Made by a program: the position numbers and the translations under genes. Shown in pieces: positions 1 to 5,647 of a DNA stretch of 6,321 nt (within the stretch, counting starts at the first letter, position 1; every line of letters starts with the position of its first letter). Location of the stretch: the NCBI GenBank assembly GCA_937959095.1, contig CALGLY010000621.1, forward strand, positions 1 to 6,321, written 5' to 3'. The stretch is from an uncultured Saprospiraceae bacterium (GTDB taxonomy: Bacteria; Bacteroidota; Bacteroidia; Chitinophagales; Saprospiraceae). The notes beneath the pieces were generated by a model, which saw only the letters and a program-made list of their open reading frames with translations, was not told where the DNA came from and made no database searches.

Positions 1-9
1 CTTACGAAC

Positions 10-125
10 CCGCCTGCTTGTAGCAGACAAGCCTGAATGGAACGGGCAGGCTTGACTGCATGAAAAATAAGCGACATATCCAGACCTGTCTGCCGACAAA
101 GGCAGGTAAGCCGTTCATTTTTCAT
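10..125. repeat. GC-rich interspersed hairpin cluster
   Basis: This short block is much richer in G and C than its surroundings and has several small overlapping inverted repeats. CAAGCCTG (28-35) pairs with CAGGCTTG (47-54); GCTTGT (16-21) pairs with ACAAGC (27-32) as an alternative fold; CTGCC (90-94) pairs with GGCAG (101-105) around a 6-base loop. The second hairpin is enclosed by ATGAAAAAT (60-68) and ATTTTTCAT (117-125). No reading frame of interest crosses it. It looks like an intergenic REP-like repeat, but copy number cannot be judged from this window. Confidence 0.5.
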
Positions 126-138
126 ATTGTCAAAACCG

Positions 139-184
139 CAAGCTGTTGATTTTCAGTTTGTAAAAATTCCCAACAAGCTCTTAA
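139..184 (-). repeat. Degenerate copy of the 55-bp palindromic repeat
   Basis: This stretch matches the reverse complement of the perfect hairpin at 4878-4932. The loop and right arm are nearly identical (TTTTCAGTTTGTAAAAAT, then CCCAACAAGCTCT), while the left arm is shortened to AAGCTGTTG and has lost about four bases. The hairpin is therefore weakened here. It lies just beyond the terminator-like hairpin that follows the 231-1202 gene. Two copies in opposite orientation show a dispersed element rather than a local structure. Confidence 0.7.
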
Positions 185-188
185 CGAA

Positions 189-222
189 TTTCGGAGATGA
201 GTTCTAGAACTCACCTCCGAAA
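189..222 (-). terminator. Hairpin just downstream of the 231-1202 gene
   Basis: TTTCGGAG (189-196) pairs with CTCCGAAA (215-222), and the 16-base palindrome TGAGTTCTAGAACTCA (198-213) fills the interior. One A/C mismatch at 197/214 separates the two parts. It begins nine bases past the stop codon of the minus-strand gene, the usual place for an intrinsic terminator. The T-run expected after the stem on the minus strand is poor (AAATTCG), so termination strength is uncertain. A stabilising 3' hairpin is the alternative reading. Confidence 0.5.
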
Positions 223-230
223 AAAGAAAT

Positions 231-1202
231 TTATAAACTATTAAGCAAGTTGCGAAGTGCTTGCGTAATTCTATTTTCTTCGATTGCTATAGTTGCATGT
301 GGTAAGCTGCTTCTATTATTATTAATATAAGCGTAATTCCCTTGCAATTTATAGACTTGACCTTGCGGACGCAATAGTCGATAATTCGATAAGAAAGAGA
401 TACAGTTATTTAATGCCTCTTCTAGTTTGCCTAAATCTAATAAGGCTTCAATATCTGCTATAACTTGTTTGATATCTTGCTCAAAAGGAATAGGAAATAC
501 TTCTTCTATCGCATTCTCTACAACTTCCATAGATACTATTCGCAAATCAGCAAAATCTGCTGCACTAAAGCTATTCACTAAATGAATGCCATTTTCCTCT
601 GGTAGTGCAAGTGTTAGTTTTACGCCTGAATTTGATTTTTCAATTCTAGCAATTCTAAACTCCGTAACACCTATACGCTGAAATAGCGTAGCAAGATGTT
701 GAGGAATGCGTTCTTTCACATAGCTCTCACTGAAAGGTAAAGCAAACTCAAATTGCAGTGGCTTATAAGCGTCAAAAATGCCGTCTACATCTAAAGCAGA
801 CACTTTTTCTCCTAAAGCTAAGCGTTTGGCTGCTAAAAACTCATACACTTTCACACTAGCAGTGGCAATAGTTCTTCCGCCTGAAAGTTTCAATTGTTCG
901 GTAATGCCATCCAATACCGTAGCATTGAAGGTAAAGAATGATTGCACACAAACATTCAAATACGAACCCACTATTTCACCCAATGCAGTAGAGGATGAAA
1001 GGTTGCGTGATACACCCAACTTGATGTCTTCCGACTTAGAATCAGATAAGGCTGTAAATTCTTGTGGAAGTACTTTAAAGGGATTGGTAAACAAAGCTAA
1101 CTTCGATAATCTTCGCTCGACGTTCTCTCTGATCCCTTCTGAATGAAACTCATGGAATCTGTCCATGTCTTCATTCATCATGTCATTGAAAGGATTAGAC
1201 AT
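231..1202 (-). CDS. Orphan protein with EAD-like C-terminal tail
   Basis: This is an uncharacterised soluble protein of 323 residues, with no signal peptide or membrane segment. The ATG at 1200-1202 is preferred; an in-frame TTG at 1206-1208 would add two residues (MT) and has no better context. No Shine-Dalgarno sequence is seen, as usual in Bacteroidota. Residues 1-235 match no family I recognise; they mix helices with strands around 151-226. Residues 241-323 read like an effector-associated domain of the EAD11 type: a first helix with LLDLGKLEEALNN, a central helix around 281-295 (GQVYKLQGNYAYINNN), then a last helix EENRITQALRNLL. In known proteins such death-like helical tails recruit partners carrying the same EAD to conflict effectors. 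No EAD partner lies in this window. The EAD call rests on the sequence pattern only, and the N-terminal function is unknown. Confidence 0.85.
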   Translation of the reverse strand: MSNPFNDMMNEDMDRFHEFHSEGIRENVERRLSKLALFTNPFKVLPQEFTALSDSKSEDIKLGVSRNLSSSTALGEIVGSYLNVCVQSFFTFNATVLDGITEQLKLSGGRTIATASVKVYEFLAAKRLALGEKVSALDVDGIFDAYKPLQFEFALPFSESYVKERIPQHLATLFQRIGVTEFRIARIEKSNSGVKLTLALPEENGIHLVNSFSAADFADLRIVSMEVVENAIEEVFPIPFEQDIKQVIADIEALLDLGKLEEALNNCISFLSNYRLLRPQGQVYKLQGNYAYINNNRSSLPHATIAIEENRITQALRNLLNSL

Positions 1203-1700
1203 AGTCAATTTTACTTAAATCGCTCCCGAAATATATCGGATTAGTACATATAAGTTTGCCTTTTTGTAAAATTTAAGTAACGATACATGTGGAGATAATA
1301 ATGCTAGCATCTCCCAAATTATTGCTTGAGTTAAAACAAATAAATGAAATAATGTGATAACCATATGACTACAAATGGCTATTTAACTTTGCTTTAATTG
1401 TAACGTTTGTGTTTATTTGCTGAATTATCTAAGTACTTTACTTCCTTTGTACAAAGGAAGTTTTTAGATTATTCATAGCTTTCAAAATGACAACGAACTT
1501 AAAATCTATTGTACTTGCTTTTGAGACGAAAGACTCTTTTAGAGTCACCTTCCTATCGCGTTAAAGTCAATATGCTTATACATACATTTGACCTCAAACA
1601 GTCATAAAGCATTGATTTTCAAAATATTAAAGATAATTAGTTTTTATAGACTTTAACACTTCCTAGTAAAATTTCTACTCCTTTTCATTCCAAAGGAATA
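1203..1700. other. Non-coding gap with leader structures
   Basis: This gap has no credible gene. Next to the start of the 231-1202 gene, TTACTTAAAT (1211-1220) and ATTTAAGTAA (1271-1280) form a perfect 10-bp inverted repeat. Further upstream, GGAGAT (1291-1296) can pair with ATCTCC (1309-1314) around the palindrome ATGCTAGCAT. GACTCT (1532-1537) pairs with AGAGTC (1541-1546). ATTCC and GGAAT (1687-1699) form a small stem just after the kinase stop codon, too weak to call a terminator. A minus-strand TATATTTC near 1229-1236 loosely resembles the TAnnTTTG -7 element but lacks a matching upstream TTG. Confidence 0.4.
1440..1465 (+). terminator. Perfect 22-bp palindrome followed by a T-run
   Basis: ACTTCCTTTGT (1440-1450) is followed directly by its exact complement ACAAAGGAAGT (1451-1461), giving a 9-bp stem with a GTAC loop. 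On the plus strand it is followed by TTTT (1462-1465), the layout of an intrinsic terminator. On the minus strand, where both neighbouring genes are transcribed, the stem is followed by AAAGTAC, which is poor for termination. It could end an unseen plus-strand transcript, end the kinase transcript inefficiently, or be a dyad protein-binding site. Confidence 0.45.
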
Positions 1701-2531
1701 TCACTTTAGTTGGTGATAAGCAATCAAACCAGTCATAGGTGTTTGTTGAATATTACCAACTTGGATTCCAAGTTTATTAGCTTGTTCTCGAATTGCATCC
1801 TCAAAATAATAAGCAATAGAACCAACTAAGTGACAAGGATAAGCTTTATAAGCTTCATAACATAAGACTTTGCTTGTAAAGAAATTGGCAAAATGTTCCT
1901 GAAGTAATGTATGGATATAGGGGTTTTGGCGATGCTTATAAATAAAAGGCGCAAAACGCGCTAAAAACCGATTGGGTAAAGGGGTGAAATACACTTTTTT
2001 AAAGATATAATCTTTATTAAGATGATATTCTTCTTTCAAATCTTCATAAAGGGCTGTAGGAATTTTCTTATAAAGAAAATCACTTAACAATTTTGTTCCA
2101 AGCACTGCACCACTACCTTCATCTCCTAGTATGAAACCAAAGCCTCCAATATTCGCCACTACATCCTTTCCATCGTAAACACACGAATTAGAACCTGTGC
2201 CTAAGATCCCAACAATACCAGGCTCTTGTTGACAAAGCGCACGCGCTGCGGCATAAATATCATTTCGGACTTCTAGATGTCGCAAATCAGGGAGTAATTC
2301 CTTGAAAACGGTCTCTATTTTATATCGATTCTCTTCAATAACCCCTGATCCATAGAAATAGACAGTATCAATTTCTCGTTTGGCAACAATTGGTGAGACA
2401 GTCTTTAATATTGTCATCTCATCTTGCTGCACTGGATTAATTCCTTCTTCGGTTAGTTGTTTGATGCCTCCTTGTTTATCTAAAAAGGCCCAAGCAGTTT
2501 TCGTAGAACCGCTATCTGCTAATAATTTCAT
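1701..2531 (-). CDS. N-acetylglucosamine kinase-like, BadF/BadG family
   Basis: This is a 276-residue cytoplasmic sugar kinase of the BadF/BadG/BcrA/BcrD ATPase family (ASKHA fold), most likely phosphorylating N-acetylglucosamine or a related amino sugar with ATP for salvage or cell-wall recycling. Visible motifs are the phosphate-1 loop ADSGSTKT (residues 5-12, with D6), RNDIYAAARAL (89-99, with D91 as probable catalytic base), the phosphate-2 loop GILGTGSNS (108-116), GGFGFILGDEGSG (129-141), and the adenosine-site segment HLVGSIAYYF (234-243). It is complete but shorter than animal NAGK (about 344 residues), as is common for Bacteroidota homologues. The ATG at 2529-2531 fits because the phosphate loop begins at residue 5. 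It lies 213 bp downstream of uvrB on the same strand, so co-transcription is possible but not indicated. Substrate is inferred from family, and glucosamine or another hexosamine is possible. Confidence 0.88.
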   Translation of the reverse strand: MKLLADSGSTKTAWAFLDKQGGIKQLTEEGINPVQQDEMTILKTVSPIVAKREIDTVYFYGSGVIEENRYKIETVFKELLPDLRHLEVRNDIYAAARALCQQEPGIVGILGTGSNSCVYDGKDVVANIGGFGFILGDEGSGAVLGTKLLSDFLYKKIPTALYEDLKEEYHLNKDYIFKKVYFTPLPNRFLARFAPFIYKHRQNPYIHTLLQEHFANFFTSKVLCYEAYKAYPCHLVGSIAYYFEDAIREQANKLGIQVGNIQQTPMTGLIAYHQLK

Positions 2532-2744
2532 GTACTATTAATCGTGAAGCTGTCAGATTGTAGAACAAAGGCATCAAAAATGCATTTACTCTATTCAGAT
2601 TTTCAACAATAAAGCAATTCTAAGGGAATTATCAAATGAAATTGTCAAATCACTTCCATTTTTGCACGATTTGTACCATAGTATCTAGAATTTCTAAGCA
2701 CTCAGACATATTTACCGTTTAAATCAAACATTCAGAATTGTTAT
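2532..2744. other. Gap between uvrB and the kinase gene
   Basis: No gene and no convincing terminator follow the uvrB stop codon. A small GCAT/ATGC inverted repeat (2571-2583) lies about 40 bases ahead of the kinase start, next to a minus-strand TGCCTTTG that matches the TAnnTTTG -7 element in all but one defined position. No well-spaced -33 TTG was found, so no promoter is called. Confidence 0.35.
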
Positions 2745-4766
2745 CTAAACCGCACTCTTCACCCGCTCCTTCAAAGCCAACATCTCATCCCGAAAACGGG
2801 CAGCAGAGATAAAGTCGAGTTCCTTTGCCGCTTTTTTCATCTTGCGTTCGGTTTCTGCTATAGTTTTTTCGAGTTGATCGCGTGTCATATAGCTAATAAT
2901 TGGATCGGCTGCAATACTAGGCGTTTCAGGCTCGATATAAGCGGTTTTTCCTCCTCGAATATCCAATATAGATTGCTTATTCATAATGTCTTCTCGGCTC
3001 TTTCGGACAGTTGTAGGCGTGATATGATGTTCTTCATTATAAGCAATCTGTATAGCGCGACGACGATTGGTTTCATCTATAGTCATTTGCATGCTTTTCG
3101 TAACTTTATCAGCATAAAAAATCACTAAACCATTCGAGTTTCGTGCGGCACGTCCAGCCGTTTGTGTTAGCGATCTATCATTTCTCAAAAAACCTTCTTT
3201 ATCCGCATCTAAAATAGCCACGAGCGATACTTCGGGTAAATCCAACCCTTCTCGAAGCAGGTTTACACCTACCAACACATCAAACTGTCCAAGCTGCAAA
3301 TCTCGTAGAATTTCTACACGCTCCATCGTATCTACTTCCGAGTGAATATAGCGTACTCGAATGTTCATTTTAGCAAAATACTTCGATAGTTCTTCCGCCA
3401 TCCGCTTCGTGAGCGTCGTTACTAAAACCCGCTCATCTTTTTGAATGCGTTCATTGATTTCATCCATCAAATCATCAATCTGATTGAGACTAGGCCGCAC
3501 TTCTATCGGAGGATCAAGCAAACCTGTCGGACGAATTACTTGTTCTACAAATACACCTCCTGTCTGCTCTAGTTCATAATCACTAGGCGTAGCACTTACA
3601 AAGACTGATTGATTGATTAAGCTTTCAAATTCTATAAAACTCAAGGGACGATTATCCATAGCTGAAGGCAAGCGAAAACCATAGCTCACCAAATTATTCT
3701 TCCGCGCACGATCCCCACCCCACATACCGCGTAGCTGTGGAATAGTCACATGACTTTCATCTATCAGTATCAAATAATCATCAGGAAAATAATCGAGCAG
3801 GCAGAAAGGACGCGTGCCAGGCTTGCGTCCGTCGAAAAAGCGAGAGTAGTTTTCTACGCCATTACAATAGCCCAATTCTTTCATCATTTCAATATCAAAA
3901 TTGACACGTTCCTTCACACGTTGTGCTTCCGTATAACGTTTTTCGCGCTCAAAATACTCAATTTGTGCTTGGAGTTCGTCTTGTATGTTGTTAATGATAT
4001 CGTGTATTCGATCACGGGGTGCGATATAGAGGTTGGCGGGAAAAATAGCTGCATTTTCGAGTGCTTCCATTGTTTTACCACTCTCGCACTCTAGCATTTT
4101 TATTTCTTCGATTTCATCTCCAAAAAAGGTCACTCGATAGCCATAATCCACATATGGCAAATTAATATCTACCGTATCTCCGCGCACTCGGAAAGTAGCA
4201 CGTTTGAAATCTGTTTCGGTACGCGAATAGAGGACTTCCACGAGTTTTAGGAGAAACGTATTGCGAGTAATTACTTCTCCTTTTTTAATCCGAATAATAC
4301 CTGTTGCATAATCTTCTGGATTCCCCATACCATAGATGCAAGAAACGGAAGCTACTATAATCACATCGCGGCGACCAGATAGCAGAGAAGAAGTAGCCCG
4401 GAGGCGTAATTTGTCCACTTCTTCATTTATCATGAGGTCTTTTTCAATAAAAGTATCGGTGACAGAAATATAAGCTTCGGGCTGATAGTAATCATAATAA
4501 GATACAAAGTACTCTACTGCATTATCAGGGAAAAATTCTCGAAACTCCCCATATAACTGTGCAGTGAGGGTCTTATTATGGGTTAAAATGAGCGTAGGGC
4601 GATTGAGTCGTGCTATCACATTTGCCATAGTAAAGGTCTTCCCTGAACCTGTTACTCCAAGCAGTACTTGAGATTTTTCACCTCGCTGAATACCTTCTAC
4701 CAATTGCTCTATTGCCTGTGGCTGATGCCCTGTTGGCTGGAAAGGGGATTCAAGTTTAAAGCTCAT
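2745..4766 (-). CDS. uvrB: UvrABC excinuclease subunit B
   Basis: UvrB is the damage-verifying helicase-like subunit of bacterial nucleotide excision repair. It is loaded by UvrA, clamps the damaged strand and recruits UvrC for dual incision. The 673 residues equal the length of E. coli UvrB. Visible in order are the Walker A loop GVTGSGKT (37-44), the tyrosine-rich beta-hairpin YYDYYQPEAY (90-99) that inserts between DNA strands, RVRGDTVDI (193-201), Walker B DESH (336-339), SATP (391-394), VNLLREGLDLPEVS (501-514), the arginine-finger motif QTAGRAARN (535-543), and a C-terminal UVR motif (about 625-660) for UvrC contact. All key residues are present, with no frameshift. The ATG at 4764-4766 gives the usual MSFKLESPF N-terminus. 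No Shine-Dalgarno or recognisable LexA box is visible upstream. It is divergent from bamA across an 881-bp gap. Confidence 0.98.
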   Translation of the reverse strand: MSFKLESPFQPTGHQPQAIEQLVEGIQRGEKSQVLLGVTGSGKTFTMANVIARLNRPTLILTHNKTLTAQLYGEFREFFPDNAVEYFVSYYDYYQPEAYISVTDTFIEKDLMINEEVDKLRLRATSSLLSGRRDVIIVASVSCIYGMGNPEDYATGIIRIKKGEVITRNTFLLKLVEVLYSRTETDFKRATFRVRGDTVDINLPYVDYGYRVTFFGDEIEEIKMLECESGKTMEALENAAIFPANLYIAPRDRIHDIINNIQDELQAQIEYFEREKRYTEAQRVKERVNFDIEMMKELGYCNGVENYSRFFDGRKPGTRPFCLLDYFPDDYLILIDESHVTIPQLRGMWGGDRARKNNLVSYGFRLPSAMDNRPLSFIEFESLINQSVFVSATPSDYELEQTGGVFVEQVIRPTGLLDPPIEVRPSLNQIDDLMDEINERIQKDERVLVTTLTKRMAEELSKYFAKMNIRVRYIHSEVDTMERVEILRDLQLGQFDVLVGVNLLREGLDLPEVSLVAILDADKEGFLRNDRSLTQTAGRAARNSNGLVIFYADKVTKSMQMTIDETNRRRAIQIAYNEEHHITPTTVRKSREDIMNKQSILDIRGGKTAYIEPETPSIAADPIISYMTRDQLEKTIAETERKMKKAAKELDFISAARFRDEMLALKERVKSAV

Positions 4767-4804
4767 CTTTTACGATTCGTCTATGTATTGTTTAATAAAC
4801 TTTA

Positions 4805-4843
4805 TTCTGAATTATTTTCCATGTTCTACAACATCATTCAGAA
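4805..4843. repeat. Nested inverted repeat upstream of uvrB
   Basis: TTCTGAAT (4805-4812) pairs with ATTCAGAA (4836-4843), and inside it ATGTT (4821-4825) pairs with AACAT (4830-4834) around CTAC. The structure lies 39-77 bases ahead of the uvrB start, so it could be an operator-like dyad or a 5' leader hairpin. The function is inferred from position only. Confidence 0.4.
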
Positions 4844-4877
4844 CGAAGTCAAAGTATAAATCCAATAAGTGAAAACG

Positions 4878-4932
4878 ATTTAGAGCTTGTTGGGGATTTT
4901 TACGAACTGAAAATCCCCAACAAGCTCTAAAT
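4878..4932. repeat. Perfect 23-bp-stem palindromic repeat
   Basis: The left arm 4878-4900 (starting ATTTAGAGCTTG) is exactly complementary to the right arm 4910-4932 (ending CAAGCTCTAAAT), with a 9-base loop TACGAACTG. It is the strongest hairpin in the window. It lies between two divergent genes, where no terminator is needed, and has no T-run. A decayed inverted copy lies at 139-184, so this is a dispersed genomic repeat. Possible identities are a REP/MITE-like element or a mobile hairpin; the sequence cannot decide between them. Confidence 0.85.
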
Positions 4933-4935
4933 AAA

Positions 4936-5056
4936 TTAGTCCATAATGCGCCGCATTTTTTTCTTCTAAAGAATTCAAAAAACCCTTACATAGGAGGGCT
5001 ACGAAACTGCTTTTTTGTCTTTTTTAGAAGAAAAAAGAACAAGTAGAATGGTCTAA
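4936..5056. repeat. 121-bp imperfect inverted repeat
   Basis: The core is TTTTTTCTTCTAAA (4957-4970) paired with TTTAGAAGAAAAAA (5023-5036), a 14-bp perfect match extended inward by a G-T wobble and two A-T pairs. Nested inside is CAAAAAA (4976-4982) with TTTTTTG (5011-5017). Outside, TTAGTCCAT (4936-4944) pairs with ATGGTCTAA (5048-5056) with one mismatch. AATGCG and CGCATT (4945-4957) form a further small dyad in the left arm. It begins four bases after the palindromic repeat, so the two may be parts of one composite element or a structured transcript. Confidence 0.6.
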
Positions 5057-5312
5057 GCTATTGAATCGTTTTTGCTAGGTAAAAACATTTCAAAAGATGG
5101 ATTGGTTCGGGCAAAGTAAGTCTATTTCTAGAGTCATTCACATTTCACGAAAAAGCACGAATAAAAATAAAAATTTACATATTTTAGTAATGGCTTGAAT
5201 ACAAGACTAATTCCTGATAAAAAACAATTTCGTATCCAAAATAAAAACCTGATACAACCCCAACTATTCCTATTCCCTCTTTATGTTGCAAGCAAAATAT
5301 TTTGTTATTTTG

Positions 5313-5583
5313 GTTCTCTAACATTTTGGTTGATAAGGTGGCAAAAATTTCAGCAAAGTCTTCTAATACGCGATTCAATAGAGCATGTCGTACATAAAAT
5401 GTTTTCTTTGCCGTCATATTTCGTTAAAAAATTTCGTCAGAGTTAAGCTATGTCTACATCTTTTGCCTCATCTGACAACAAAGAAATTCATTTTATTTTG
5501 TACGACATCTTCTATTGAATTGCGTATAAATTCTTACTTCTACTTTGCTATTTTTTTTGTCACCACCAAAATTGTCAGAGAAC
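5313..5583. repeat. 271-bp imperfect inverted repeat next to bamA
   Basis: The left arm runs 5313-5418 and the right arm 5471-5583, around a centre of about 52 bases. The best part pairs 5366-5401 with 5489-5527 (shared ATACGC, ATTCAATAGA, ATGTCGTACA, TAAAATG), with few mismatches and a 3-base gap. The match continues inward with TTTCTTTG/CAAAGAAA and GTCA/TGAC. It continues outward with AGCAAAGT/ACTTTGCT, GGTGgCAAAAA/TTTTTgTCACC (lower case marks the mismatch) and GTTCTCTaACA/TGTcAGAGAAC. No target-site duplication is evident. It may be a decayed MITE-like element or an inverted duplication of a promoter region. Confidence 0.7.
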
Positions 5584-5587
5584 GTGT

Positions 5588-5595
5588 TATCTTTG
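5588..5595 (+). promoter_or_regulatory. Bacteroidota -7 promoter motif for bamA
   Basis: TATCTTTG matches the Bacteroidota TAnnTTTG -7 element at every defined position and lies 52 bases ahead of the bamA start, leaving a leader of about 45 bases. The -33 TTG is not at the preferred spacing: candidate TTGs lie 13 and 28 bases upstream instead of about 19-21. The motif sits just outside the right arm of the 271-bp inverted repeat. The leader also has a small GGTCT/AGACC dyad (5623-5634). Confidence 0.55.
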
Positions 5596-5647
5596 CGCTC
5601 CGTTTTGAACGTTAAGTTATGAGGTCTCTAGACCAGAAATACATATT

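Larger units (their letters stand above)
4767..5647. other. Long divergent intergenic region, uvrB / bamA
   Basis: This 881-bp stretch has no believable gene: the open frames at 5184-5446 and 5385-5615 are short, overlap on both strands and lie inside inverted repeats. It contains, from left to right, a nested inverted repeat upstream of uvrB (4805-4843), a perfect long hairpin (4878-4932), a 121-bp imperfect inverted repeat (4936-5056), a featureless AT-rich spacer (about 5057-5312), a 271-bp imperfect inverted repeat (5313-5583) and the bamA promoter motif (5588-5595). Each is listed separately. Confidence 0.7.

Noticed and set aside
778..1146. Plus-strand open frame of 122 codons inside the EAD-like gene
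   Set aside because: It lies wholly antisense within a better-supported gene, and its product shows no recognisable domain.
1487..1564. Plus-strand 25-codon open frame (MTTNLKSIVLAF...)
   Set aside because: Very short, no ribosome-binding or promoter signal, and no recognisable composition; such frames are expected by chance.
2874..4094. Plus-strand open frames at 2874-3128 and 3750-4094
   Set aside because: Both are antisense to the intact uvrB gene and have no protein-like features.
1701..4766. uvrB and the kinase gene as a functional operon
   Set aside because: The 213-bp gap and unrelated functions give no positive support, although read-through cannot be excluded.
4668..4859. Plus-strand 63-codon open frame over the uvrB start
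   Set aside because: It overlaps the conserved uvrB N-terminus in antisense and has no supporting signal.
4878..5583. CRISPR array or tandem repeats
   Set aside because: The repeats are inverted and of different sequence; there is no regular repeat-spacer pattern.
5184..5615. Three short open frames on both strands
   Set aside because: They overlap one another and lie in or across the inverted repeat; Phe/Tyr-rich products are typical of AT-rich non-coding DNA.
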